In this document: positions 40,219 to 48,059 of the stretch, piece by piece
Layout: the number at the start of each line of letters is the position of its first letter
How positions within the stretch are numbered: the stretch's first letter is position 1
NCBI GenBank assembly: GCA_050012175.1
Contig: JBEKHR010000009.1
Coordinates: forward strand, 1 to 64,000
Direction: 5' to 3'
DNA: 64,000 nucleotides
DNA from: CAVROP01 sp050012175
GTDB taxonomy: Bacteria > Acidobacteriota > Terriglobia > UBA7540
Program-made: the position numbers and the translations under genes
Notes under the pieces: generated by a model
Told to the model about the DNA's origin: nothing
The model's database searches: none
What the model saw: the letters and a program-made list of their open reading frames with translations, nothing else

Positions 40219-40247
40219 ATGAACCCCCTCGGGGAGAATATCACCAA

Positions 40248-40276
40248 ATTATATCACACGTCGGGTAGCCATCACG
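40248..40276 (-). promoter_or_regulatory. Promoter of the ParB/kinase/HNH island
   Basis: On the minus strand a consensus TATAAT (40253-40248) lies about 30 bp upstream of the first start codon, with CGTGAT as a weak -35 after 17 bp. TGATAT is repeated just downstream (TGATATAATTTGGTGATATT), a possible repressor half-site pair. The -10 is the strongest seen in the accessory island. Confidence 0.5.
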
Positions 40277-40301
40277 GTCAGTTTCTCAAATCCATAAGCA
40301 A

Positions 40302-40340
40302 GCGTAGCGCGGACCCGATTTGTAGATCCGCGGCTTTTCG
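40302..40340. repeat. GTAGCGC palindromic repeat
   Basis: GTAGCGCGGACCCGATTTG pairs with TAGATCCGCGGCT; the sequence ends in GCGGCTTTT. It is related to the repeats at 29655 and 41386. The gap 40277-40797 otherwise holds a short AT-heptad stretch (about 40541-40615) and no gene. Confidence 0.5.
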
Positions 40341-40712
40341 CGCTCGCAAGCCTTCGCCCGTTCGGTTCACCATTGCCTCGGCACGGCATCGCGCGTAGAT
40401 TGACCGCATGTCCAGGTTGCAGCGTCGGTTCCTGGACTTCTCCCCATTTTTGAGTCAGAGGGTTAAGGCTGAAAAATCAGCGAGGGGCGTGAAAACCCGA
40501 CTGAAGGCAGGATCGAGTCAGAGGTTCGTCTCGACGACAATTCACAATCCGATTCACAACTCATAATTGCTCTTGCCCTTCAGCCCCTCTTCAATGACCC
40601 AATGAATCAATGAGTCAATTGAAGAATCCCTGGGCTACACCTGTGTGCATATTGTCTCTTGACAACGCCCCGCCCCTGTGGTAGCCTACTTATGTGAAAA
40701 GCCCAGGTTACG

Positions 40713-40767
40713 ATGTAGGGCCGCCCCTTGGGGCGGCCAGGCCGGGGCAAGCCCCGGCCCTACGTCG
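40713..40767. repeat. GTAGGGCC double-hairpin repeat
   Basis: GTAGGG...CCCTAC ends with hairpins GCCGCCCCTTGGGGCGGC and GCCGGGGCAAGCCCCGGC. The arrangement is that of the repeat inside the IorB-like gene at 33738. It lies 30 bp upstream of a short ORF. Confidence 0.7.
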
Positions 40768-40797
40768 CTAATCTAACATCCCGCCCCAGGAGGAACC

Positions 40798-40932
40798 ATG
40801 TCCTTACGCAAATCACCCCAACTTACGCCCGCGTTGCTCGCCGCCGCGCGCCAGAATGCCCAGCATTCCACCGGACCGCGCAGCGCTGCCGCCAAGCAGA
40901 ACTCCAAGCTCAATGCCTTGAAGCACGGATAG
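40798..40932 (+). pseudogene. 44-residue N-terminal fragment of an Acidobacterial small-protein family
   Basis: ATG at 40798 with AGGAGGAACC upstream; it encodes MSLRKSPQLTPALLAAARQ and STGPRSAAAKQNSKLNALK and then stops at TAG (40930-40932) right where a heptad array starts. Proteins that begin with an A-A-R-x-N-A-x-x-STGPR...K-x-NALKHG signature normally continue for 100 or more residues. It therefore looks like an amino-terminal remnant whose 3' part was replaced by repeats, although translation of the short peptide is possible given the good ribosome binding site. Confidence 0.45.
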
Positions 40933-40933
40933 G

Positions 40934-41060
40934 TATGGTAGGTGGTATGTGGTAGGTGGGGGAAGAGCAGGGGTTAAACCAGGATTCAGGAGTCAGGAGT
41001 CAGGAGTCAGAATGAAGACCATCCGCTTTCCGCCTTCTGCCCTCCAGCTTCTGCCTTCTG
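40934..41060. repeat. Heptanucleotide array (GTAGGTG and AGTCAGG words)
   Basis: GTATGGTAGGTGGTATGTGG heptads (40934-40957) are followed by AGGAGTCAGGAGTCAGGAGT heptads (40986-41010) and CTTCTGCC words. Period is 7 bp throughout. It starts at the stop codon of the truncated ORF. Confidence 0.6.
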
Positions 41061-41196
41061 CTTACTGCCGACTGCCTACTGAATCTGAGGGGAGTTCGAG
41101 TTGGCAGGGCTCTTCGCAAGTACTGCAGTCTACGACAAGATGTCACGCTGGCGGGGAAAGAAGAAACCTTGGTAACTTCAAAAAATGACGAGCGAC

Positions 41197-41313
41197 GCGG
41201 GAATGTTATTGAAAACAAAGGATCGCTGTGGAAAAAGTGAGGGCGAAGCGGGAATGTTATAGAAAACAAAGGTAGTTACGCGCTGAAAGCAGGAATGTTG
41301 CTGAAAACAAAGC
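41197..41313. repeat. Three 25-bp direct repeats (GGAATGTTAT / GAAAACAAAG)
   Basis: Near-identical units at 41197-41221, 41248-41272 and 41289-41313 read GCGGGAATGTTATTGAAAAC followed by AAAGG, with 1-4 differences. Spacers are 26 and 16 bp and unrelated. The A-rich units stand out from the GC-rich surroundings. No ORF or cas gene is associated. Confidence 0.65.
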
Positions 41314-41316
41314 GGG

Positions 41317-41525
41317 TAGATGGTATGTCGTAGGTGGTGGCTCGGGAAGAGTAGGATTCAGGATTCAGGCGTCAGGAGTCGGGGGCGTAGCGCAGGTCCC
41401 GCCCTCTGGACCTGCGGCTCTTCTAAGGCAGGGGTCGGGGGCCAGGAAGAGGTAAAGGCAGGTTCCAGGCATCACGTTTCAGGTGCCAGGTTTCAGACTT
41501 CAGGTGCCAGGGGCTGGGGGCACAT
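41317..41525. repeat. Heptad arrays with embedded GTAGCGC palindrome
   Basis: GTAGATGG/GTAGGTGG words (41317-41337), ATTCAGG words (41352-41378), a GTAGCGCAGGTCCCG palindromic repeat (41386-41426) and CAGGTGCCAGGTTTCAG words (41470-41515). Together with 40934-41313 this fills about 850 bp without a supportable gene. Confidence 0.55.
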
Positions 41526-41797
41526 GCGTGCGGGGTGGAGAACGTCCGCTTCCAAACCTACTTCAGTCAGGTCAAACATTGGATGGCGGATCAATTCAGA
41601 ACGGCCTCGGGCGGCGCTGCTGAAACGTTCCAAAACGGGGCAGTGCGATGTAGACTCAAGACTACCGAGATTCCAAAACAGAGATCCCGGCTGAAACGCC
41701 ACTTCGGATATGAAGGACAGAAACCATGCCATCTAATATTCATCCCGAGACGCACTGGGCGGACTATCTCAAGGGCGTTGACACGCCCACTCTTTCC

Positions 41798-42208
41798 ATG
41801 AAACAAATCGTGCTGAGTCTTCTCGCCGGAACTCTGCTTCTCTTTTCCCTAGCTCTGCTACCTCTTTCAGCCCAGATGCACCCCCCACAGCCGCAGACGC
41901 TGCTTCTTAAATGCGCGCAGGGAGATTGCCCGCTGCTTCAAGGGATACCGCAGACAGCCGGGATGCGCAGCGGCTTTGTCCGGCTGAAGCTTGGAGGATC
42001 AGTCGGCTGGCACACCACCGGCCAAAACGAAGAGGCGCTAGTGGTCCTGCGCGGCCGTGGCGAGGCCCGCGTCGAAGGCCAGCCAGGGCGCGCAATTGAG
42101 GCGCCGATGCTCGTTTACATCCCTCCTGCAACGCGGCACAACGTCGCGAACACCGGCGACGAGCCGTTGGAATACGTGTATGTAGTTGCACCGGCGAAGG
42201 CCCCCTAG
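41798..42208 (+). CDS. Secreted cupin-domain protein
   Basis: A 136-residue protein; ATG at 41798 chosen because MKQIVLSLLAGTLLLFSLAL is a signal peptide ending near LSAQ. A longer in-frame start at 41726 would bury the signal. The cupin fold shows GSVGWHTTGQNEEALVVLRG, the first metal motif (His, Glu), then PMLVYIPPATRHNVANTGDE, the second motif with His. Small single-domain cupins bind metal or sugar ligands; this one should act in the periplasm. It is convergent with kbl. Confidence 0.8.
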   Translation: MKQIVLSLLAGTLLLFSLALLPLSAQMHPPQPQTLLLKCAQGDCPLLQGIPQTAGMRSGFVRLKLGGSVGWHTTGQNEEALVVLRGRGEARVEGQPGRAIEAPMLVYIPPATRHNVANTGDEPLEYVYVVAPAKAP

Positions 42209-42222
42209 CGCCGCGGTGGCTG

Positions 42223-43407
42223 TCAGACGATCTTCAGTTTCTTTCCGAGGCTTTCCAGAATCTCGAGCGCGCGCGTCAATTCTTCCTGGGTGTGGGTGGC
42301 GGTGACGATGGTGCGGATGCGGGCTTTGCCCTCCGGAACAGTGGGGAAGCCGATACCCTGGGCAAACACGCCGGCGGCAAAAAGCTGGCGCGAGAACTCG
42401 TGAGCCAGAGCGGCATCGCCCACGATGACGGGCGTGATGGGCGTTTCGCTCACGCCGGTGTTGAACCCGAGCTTCTTCAAACCTTCTTTGAAGAAGTTGG
42501 TATTGGCCCAGAGCCGGTCGATCAGTTGCGGTTCTTCCTCCAGCACCTCAAAAGCCGCCAGGCAAGTGGCGGCAACGGAAGGCGGATGCGAGGTCGAGAA
42601 GAGGAAGGGCCTGGCGCGGTGGTAGAGAAACTCAATCGTGTCGCGTGTCGAGCAAATGTACCCGCCCAGCGCGCCGATGGCTTTTGAGAGTGTGCCGACC
42701 TGGATATCCACGCGCCCGTGCAGGTTGTAGTGATCCACGGTGCCGCGGCCGTTGCGTCCCAGGACGCCGGAAGCGTGCGCGTCGTCAATCATCATGATGC
42801 AGCCGTACTTCTCGGCCAACTCGACGAGCTGCGGCAAGGGGGCGATGTCGCCCTCCATGGAGAAAACCCCGTCCGTGATGAGTAGCTTGCGGCAAGGGCG
42901 GCCTTCGAGCCCCTTGAGAATTGTTTCGCAGGCCTCCATGTCCTTGTGCGGGAAAACCTTTATTTCGGCGCGCGAGAGGCGGCAGCCGTCGATGATGGAG
43001 GCATGATTGAGCTGGTCCGAGACGATGATGTCTTCGCGTCCCAGGATGGCCTGCACCGTTCCCGCATTGGCGGTGAATCCGGATTGGAAAACCACCGAAG
43101 CCTCGACGTGCTTGAACTTGGCGATTTTCTCCTCCAACTCCATGTGGATCGCCATGGTGCCGGCGATCGTGCGCACGGCGCCGGAGCCTACGCCCCATTT
43201 CTCGATCGCTTCCAGGGCGCGCGCGCGGAGCTTGGGGTGAGTGGTCAGCCCCAGGTAGTTGTTCGAGGAAAGGTTGATGACCTCGCGGCCATCGAACCGG
43301 GAGACGGGAAGCTGCTCGGTTTCGAGCACGCGCAGCTTCTGGTAGAGCTTCTGCTCGCGCAGCTTGTTCAATTCATCGGTCAAATACTGCAATTGAGCCT
43401 TGGGCAT
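42223..43407 (-). CDS. kbl: Glycine C-acetyltransferase (2-amino-3-ketobutyrate CoA ligase)
   Basis: A 394-residue protein, the usual Kbl length. PLP-dependent alpha-oxoamine synthase motifs: INLSSNNYLGL, GVGSGAVRTIAGT, DQLNHASIIDGCRLS, DGVFSMEGDIAPL, MIDDAHASGVLG and the Schiff-base lysine in VGTLSKAIGALGGY. The enzyme joins glycine and acetyl-CoA to 2-amino-3-ketobutyrate, or the reverse during threonine breakdown. The usual partner tdh is not adjacent. KBL and 8-amino-7-oxononanoate synthase are close relatives; the N-terminus and motif wording favour Kbl. Confidence 0.92.
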   Translation of the reverse strand: MPKAQLQYLTDELNKLREQKLYQKLRVLETEQLPVSRFDGREVINLSSNNYLGLTTHPKLRARALEAIEKWGVGSGAVRTIAGTMAIHMELEEKIAKFKHVEASVVFQSGFTANAGTVQAILGREDIIVSDQLNHASIIDGCRLSRAEIKVFPHKDMEACETILKGLEGRPCRKLLITDGVFSMEGDIAPLPQLVELAEKYGCIMMIDDAHASGVLGRNGRGTVDHYNLHGRVDIQVGTLSKAIGALGGYICSTRDTIEFLYHRARPFLFSTSHPPSVAATCLAAFEVLEEEPQLIDRLWANTNFFKEGLKKLGFNTGVSETPITPVIVGDAALAHEFSRQLFAAGVFAQGIGFPTVPEGKARIRTIVTATHTQEELTRALEILESLGKKLKIV

Positions 43408-43437
43408 GATTCCCTCAAATGTTAGATGTCACGCCGG

Positions 43438-43662
43438 CTACGTTGCCACCGAAAGGGCGCTTTCGGCCTTCTGGGGGAGCTTGATGAGAACAAAGTATCG
43501 GTCCGGATAGAGATAGTCTTCGCCGGACTCGTCGATCACCCTTAAGTAGTTGTCCTTGCTTGCAATCCGATCCGGCAGAATCCTGTAAACCTTTCGCGGT
43601 TGCAAGTCCGGTTCGGCGTCGGTAATGCAGAGGGCATACTGAGTGACACAGCAGCGGCCCAT
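43438..43662 (-). CDS. Small conserved hypothetical protein
   Basis: A 74-residue protein; ATG at 43662 (MGRCCVTQYALCI) with CAGGGAAAA upstream. The core QYALCITDAEPDLQPRKVYR, then RVIDESGEDYLYP and YFVLIKLP is a compact beta-rich module that I recall as a small conserved protein of Acidobacteria and relatives, without known function. The fold may resemble an SH3-like barrel. It lies upstream of kbl on the same strand with 30 bp between them. Confidence 0.7.
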   Translation of the reverse strand: MGRCCVTQYALCITDAEPDLQPRKVYRILPDRIASKDNYLRVIDESGEDYLYPDRYFVLIKLPQKAESALSVAT

Positions 43663-43707
43663 TTTTCCCTGTCGACTCGGTCTAGGGCGGAACATGTCTT
43701 TCTACGC

Positions 43708-43903
43708 TGGGCTGTCAGCTTTCAGCTATCAGTCTTCAGCTTCTGGATGAAAGATGCGAGTATTCGCTTGACCTCGTCCAAATGACCTCGCCGCACTTCA
43801 CTTCCTATTGTACTCTGGGGTAGTCCCGGATGCCACGTCCTGTCTCTTCGACCGCCATCGGCTGAAAGCTGAGGGCTGATTGCTGATAGCTGAAAACTTA
43901 TTG
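43708..43903. repeat. Heptad arrays in inverted halves
   Basis: GCTTTCAGCTATCAGTCTTC words (43713-43745) are mirrored by GCTGAAAGCTGAGGGCTGAT words (43861-43893). They bracket about 115 bp of non-coding sequence and end at the stop of the TPR gene (43898). Confidence 0.6.
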
Positions 43904-44380
43904 CAACTTTCTGCGGACCTTTTCCAGAGCCTCTTTGGCCAGCGTGTAATCCGGTGACAGCTTGAGCGCCTGTTCGAAGTGGGTGCGGGCCTTGACGTAC
44001 ATTTCCTTTTCCATGTACGCCCGCCCGAGGTTGTAATGGGGGTAGTGATAGGACTCGTAGCGCCGTGACTGCAACGCCCGTTCGAGCCACGGAATCGCCT
44101 CGTCGAATTCACCCTTTTCAATCATATAGGCGCCGATGTCGTTGTAGGGGGTGCCGAATTCAGGGTCAAGCTGGATCGCCTTCTTGCATTCGGCAATGGC
44201 ATCCTCGATTTTTCCTTGGAAACGGTAGGTCCAACCCAGAAAGGTAAAAGCCTCTGCGGTAGGATGAAGATCGAGCGAGCGTTTGTAGAGCTCGACGGCC
44301 ATATCGTAGTCCCCGCCCATCTGATACTGATAGGCTTCTTTGAGCAACTCCCACGCGGCTTGGAACTCTTCCACGCCCAT
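43898..44380 (-). CDS. Tetratricopeptide repeat protein
   Basis: A 160-residue protein; ATG at 44380 (MGVEEFQAAWELLKEA). About four TPR units: AYQYQMGGDYDMAVELYKRS, EAFTFLGWTYRFQGKIEDAI, PYNDIGAYMIEKGEFDEAI and YNLGRAYMEKEMYVKARTHF. There is no signal peptide. TPRs mediate protein contacts; the partner is unknown. A perfect 50-bp palindrome begins 15 bp upstream of the start and could lie in the 5' leader. Confidence 0.85.
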   Translation of the reverse strand: MGVEEFQAAWELLKEAYQYQMGGDYDMAVELYKRSLDLHPTAEAFTFLGWTYRFQGKIEDAIAECKKAIQLDPEFGTPYNDIGAYMIEKGEFDEAIPWLERALQSRRYESYHYPHYNLGRAYMEKEMYVKARTHFEQALKLSPDYTLAKEALEKVRRKLQ

Positions 44381-44394
44381 ACGATATCTCTCGT

Positions 44395-44444
44395 GTAGCG
44401 CCCCGACTGGTCGGGGCACGTGCCCCGACCAGTCGGGGCGCTAC
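44395..44444. repeat. Perfect 50-bp palindrome, GTAGCGCC type
   Basis: GTAGCGCCCCGACTGGTCGG followed by GGCAC and then its exact reverse complement, a 50-bp palindrome without loop. It sits 15 bp upstream of the TPR gene start, overlapping its likely leader. It is the longest perfect member of the GTAGSG family here. Confidence 0.85.
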
Positions 44445-44632
44445 GCCTCTCAGATTTTAGTTAGCACAGGCGGTGAGGCTTGTCAATCACTACCCTGGTC
44501 ACTACCCTGGTAACGAGGCCGTATTCCGTCTCATAGGCACAGGAATCCAGGCTTGTTTGGAACATTTCAGAAGCCATTGCAAGCCGAGCGCGACTGCTGA
44601 TATGCTGCGGCCTCGTTTCGGGTCCGATTGTC

Positions 44633-45889
44633 ATGCCCTCACAGCGCTGGCTGCACATCATCCCGGTCGCCTTCATCATGTACACCATTGCATTTATCGA
44701 CCGGACGAATATTTCGTTGGCGTTGCCTTCCATAAGCCGGGCTCTGCACATGTCGCCCCCACAGGCTGGGGGCGCAGCGGGGATTTTTTTCTGGGGCTAC
44801 CTGCTGCTGCAGATCCCAGGCGGATACCTGGCGCAGCGTTGGAGCGCCAAGCGCTTCGTGAGCATCCTGCTGGTTCTCTGGGGAGCCTGCTCAATGGGTT
44901 GCGGGCTGATCCACACCTACCGCCAGTTCTGGATGATGAGGCTTCTTCTGGGGGTAGCCGAAGGCGGCGTTTGGCCGGCGACCCTGGTGTTACTAGCCCA
45001 CTGGTTTCCCCGCGCTGAAAGGGCGCGCGCCAATGCCTATTGGATGCTGTGCCTTCCCATCGCGGTGGTTGTTTCTTCACCTCTTTCCGGCTGGATACTG
45101 GGGCGCTGGGACTGGCGCGTGCTCCTCATCTCGGAAGGCGTCATCCCGTTCTTTTGGCTGCTGGTCTGGTGGTGGTTTATCGACGATCATCCCCGCCAGG
45201 CCGGTTGGATTTCTGCGGAGGAACGCTACCACCTGGAAACCACACTGGAGCGCGAGTCCACAGAGCTCGATCCTGTCACGCCCGAACCTTTGCTTCGCTC
45301 CCTTCTACGCCCCCAGTTGCTGGTGATGGTGGGATTCTACTTTTTGCTGAATAGTGGAAACTACGGCTATCTCTTCTGGCTGCCGAGCGCCATGGAAAAG
45401 GCTCGGAAGCTCAGCAGCGCGCAGGTCGGAGGCCTATTCACGCTCCCTTACCTCATAACCGCCGTGGGGATGATTATCGTCTCCCACCATTCAGATAAGA
45501 GGCGCGAGCGGCGCTGGCATGTGGCGTTCGCAATGGCGTGGGGTGGGGCTTTCATGCTGGCCAGCGTCCTATTGACTCGCTCCTTTCCCTCTCTCTCTTT
45601 CCTTGCAATCTCCTTCGTTGGGGCAGGGTCCTACGGGGCGTTAGGGCCTTTCTGGGCTATTCCTACCGAGACGCTGCCCCGGTCCGTGTCGGGGTCCGCG
45701 ATGGGCTTGGTGAACGCCCTCGGAAACTTGGGTGGGTACTTTGGCCCCCTGGCCATAGGGTACATCAACCAACACACGGGGAATTTTGTTCACGCCTTCG
45801 GCCTGCTCAGCGCTGCCTATTTCTTGAGCGCAGTCCTCATCCTTCTTCTGCGCTCTCCAGCAGCGCGTGGGTCTTTGAAAGGACGCTGA
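44633..45889 (+). CDS. MFS transporter, anion:cation symporter (ACS) type
   Basis: A 418-residue protein with 12 predicted membrane helices. The first loop reads YTIAFIDRTNISLALPSI, the signature of the ACS family (hexuronate, galactonate, phthalate and tartrate carriers). The A-loop motif is QRWSAKRFVS, and the middle cytoplasmic loop (about 190-220) is charged. It most likely imports an organic acid or sugar acid with protons or cations. The cyclase-family hydrolase nearby is convergent and not clearly linked. The substrate cannot be fixed. Confidence 0.88.
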   Translation: MPSQRWLHIIPVAFIMYTIAFIDRTNISLALPSISRALHMSPPQAGGAAGIFFWGYLLLQIPGGYLAQRWSAKRFVSILLVLWGACSMGCGLIHTYRQFWMMRLLLGVAEGGVWPATLVLLAHWFPRAERARANAYWMLCLPIAVVVSSPLSGWILGRWDWRVLLISEGVIPFFWLLVWWWFIDDHPRQAGWISAEERYHLETTLERESTELDPVTPEPLLRSLLRPQLLVMVGFYFLLNSGNYGYLFWLPSAMEKARKLSSAQVGGLFTLPYLITAVGMIIVSHHSDKRRERRWHVAFAMAWGGAFMLASVLLTRSFPSLSFLAISFVGAGSYGALGPFWAIPTETLPRSVSGSAMGLVNALGNLGGYFGPLAIGYINQHTGNFVHAFGLLSAAYFLSAVLILLLRSPAARGSLKGR

Positions 45890-45906
45890 GAAACCTTGGC
45901 GAATGC

Positions 45907-46010
45907 TGTCATTCCGATCCCGCTCTGCGGGAGAGGAATCTCGCCCTGCAAACAGAGGACTTGCGAGATTCCTCGTCGTCCCGATCAGATCGGGACTCCT
46001 CGGAATGACA
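45907..46010. repeat. TGTCATTC palindromic repeat, second full copy
   Basis: TGTCATTCCGATCCCGC at the left end, CGGGACTCCTCGGAATGACA at the right end, with internal GAGAGGAATCTCGC / GCGAGATTCCTC arms. It has the same plan as the repeat at 30923 and lies between converging genes. Confidence 0.65.
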
Positions 46011-46050
46011 GGCTCGACGGGTTTTTCAGCATCCCTTTAAAGGAAGTGAG

Positions 46051-46764
46051 TTAGAAGAGCGCCACAGCTCGGACGGGCGAGCCCGAGCCGGCGCGGATCT
46101 TAAGTGGCAAAGCCACAAACACGAAGAAATCCGGTAGCTCTCCCAGGTTTGTGAGGTTCTCGATAATCAGGAGGTGCTTCTCCAGCACGACGGGGTGGAT
46201 AGGATTGGCACGCAACGCTTCCGGCGGGTCAGGGGAGAGCGTATCCACGCCCATTGCAGCCACTGACTTGGAGATAAGGTACTCTGCGGCTTCCATGCTG
46301 ACCCCGGGCCAGTGCTCAACGTAGGGCTGATCATGGGGACGAAGCCCCCAGCGCGCTGACCATCCAAAGTCAAACAGCACGATGTCCCCTTCCACAAGCG
46401 CGCCGTGCTGAGATTCCCAGTCGATTATCTGCTGGCTCGAGACGTAATCACCTTCCTTGCAGGCGCGGCAATCCAGGTGAACGCCCCGGCCGATCAGATA
46501 GGCCACGGGGATCTGGTCTATTGTGACGTGAGCCTGCGGTTTCGCATCGCTGATGAAGTGCGCCGGCGCATCCACGTGCGTCCCGTTGTGCTCGTGCATC
46601 ACCAGTTGGTAGCTCAGCGAGCGCCCGCCATGCCAGTATGAACCCCAGAGGTTGTGATAGAACATGGAATGCGTGGGGAAGTGGGGCATGTGCTCTTCCA
46701 GGGTCTGGCTAAGATCGATGATCCGGGCGCCGCGAAGGCTGTTGAGCAGATTGGATACGTCCAT
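46051..46764 (-). CDS. Cyclase-family hydrolase (kynurenine formamidase-like)
   Basis: A 237-residue protein; ATG at 46764 (MDVSNLLNSLRGARIIDLSQ). The cyclase signature HNGTHVDAPAHF supplies metal-binding His and Asp residues; other typical motifs are DLSQTLEEHMPHF at the start and VEHWPGVSMEAAEYL. The family includes kynurenine formamidase and isatin hydrolase, which open amide or lactam bonds with a divalent metal. No kynurenine or isatin genes lie nearby, so the substrate is open. Confidence 0.87.
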   Translation of the reverse strand: MDVSNLLNSLRGARIIDLSQTLEEHMPHFPTHSMFYHNLWGSYWHGGRSLSYQLVMHEHNGTHVDAPAHFISDAKPQAHVTIDQIPVAYLIGRGVHLDCRACKEGDYVSSQQIIDWESQHGALVEGDIVLFDFGWSARWGLRPHDQPYVEHWPGVSMEAAEYLISKSVAAMGVDTLSPDPPEALRANPIHPVVLEKHLLIIENLTNLGELPDFFVFVALPLKIRAGSGSPVRAVALF

Positions 46765-46774
46765 CGGTTTGGTT

Positions 46775-47956
46775 TTACTCCGCTGTGGCGAAATAGCCTG
46801 GTTTCCAGCGGTATGTGACGCCTTTGCGCGCCAGCAGGACGCGAATGGTTCGGTAGGTGCCGTCGAGGGCGCCATTGGTCGGCGTATATCCTATCTCGTA
46901 CTGCGCTCCCAGCTCATGACCAATTGATTCCATCGCATCGGCAATTCGGATCAGTCGTTGCGCGGAAAACGTCCCGGTCTCAGCGCCCAGTCCCTTATTC
47001 TGAGATGTCTCCCCAATCTGCCCGTGGGACAGGTAGCCTGTTGCCAAGTCAGTGCCGGGCGCCTCCCTGAGCGGGAAAAACGCCCCACCGCCCGTTCCCT
47101 CCGCAAGCGCTTGCAGGATCTCGTCCCCCGGATTCTCAAAGCCATAAGCTGCATTACCGATGACATAGATCATCGTTTCGGCCTTGTGCGCCATGGAGAT
47201 AGCTTCATCCAGTGAATGCTGGCTTTGGACGTCGCGGCCGTCGCTAATCAAAACCAGGATCCGCCGCGTGCTCTCGGGCTCTCCGGCGTGCATCATTTTA
47301 TCCTTGCACGCGCTATATATGGCGTCAAAAAAAGCCTTCCCACCACCTGCCTTAAGCCCGAGAATCTTTTCGTTCAAAAGCTCAGTGTCGCTGGTGAAAT
47401 CCTGGATAATAGAACTGGAAGCATCGAACGTCTCCAAGAAAACTTGGTTCTTTGTGTTCCTCCCCTCCAGCATCCGGAAGACGAACTCGGTCGCCGCGTC
47501 CTTTTCGAAGCTGAGTTGGCGGCGCGCACTGTTGCTGGTGTCCAGCATGACCCCAATGCGGAGTGGCTGGTGGGACTCCTGGCTGAAGTAGCGGATGGCC
47601 TGGGGCCTCCCGTCTTCGAAGACCCGAAAATCATTTTGCGTCAAGTCGATGACGGGGAGACCGCGCTTGCCGATGACGGTCACCGGGACGTTCACTACTT
47701 CGACCCGCACGCGAATCTTGTTTTTGCTTGCCGGGGGGCCGGCCTCGATTGGCCGAGTGGAAGTCTGCGGAGCAGGGTTGTTGCCGCCAGACACCGCTGA
47801 GCCGGGAGGCGGGTTCTGCGCCCGAAGGAGATAGAACGTCAGAGCACAAAGCCAAACCAGAAACACCAGGGGCGGCAACTTCCGCAAAACACGCTTCTTG
47901 GGGCCATTGCGCCGCGCTGGGCTTCTGTTCGCTTGTCCCGGGTTGAGGAGGCGCAT
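46775..47956 (-). CDS. VWA-domain protein, VWFA-related Acidobacterial type
   Basis: A 393-residue protein with an N-terminal membrane/signal segment (LPPLVFLVWLCALTFYLL, about 28-45), a Pro-rich linker, then VRVEVVNVPVTVIGKRG and FRVFEDGRPQAIRYFSQE, followed by a von Willebrand A domain with the MIDAS start LDTSNSA. The combination of the VEVVNVPVTV...DFRVFEDG lead-in with a VWA domain is characteristic of the VWFA-related proteins abundant in Acidobacteria. It is probably extracytoplasmic. Function unknown, likely adhesion or complex assembly. It is followed 10 bp later by the cyclase-family gene. Confidence 0.85.
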   Translation of the reverse strand: MRLLNPGQANRSPARRNGPKKRVLRKLPPLVFLVWLCALTFYLLRAQNPPPGSAVSGGNNPAPQTSTRPIEAGPPASKNKIRVRVEVVNVPVTVIGKRGLPVIDLTQNDFRVFEDGRPQAIRYFSQESHQPLRIGVMLDTSNSARRQLSFEKDAATEFVFRMLEGRNTKNQVFLETFDASSSIIQDFTSDTELLNEKILGLKAGGGKAFFDAIYSACKDKMMHAGEPESTRRILVLISDGRDVQSQHSLDEAISMAHKAETMIYVIGNAAYGFENPGDEILQALAEGTGGGAFFPLREAPGTDLATGYLSHGQIGETSQNKGLGAETGTFSAQRLIRIADAMESIGHELGAQYEIGYTPTNGALDGTYRTIRVLLARKGVTYRWKPGYFATAE

Positions 47957-48059
47957 ACGGTCATTCCTTCTTTGTTTCTGAATCGGAATTCGTCCCCGAA
48001 TTTGCCAATTGCTATCTTACCTCAAACGTGTCACGGAGTGTAGCCGGGCGTATGTAGTT

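Noticed and set aside
41197..41313. CRISPR array
   Set aside because: Only three units, unequal spacers of 26 and 16 bp, no cas genes and no leader.
44395..44444. Rho-independent terminator
   Set aside because: The palindrome lacks a following T-run on either strand and lies just upstream of a start codon.
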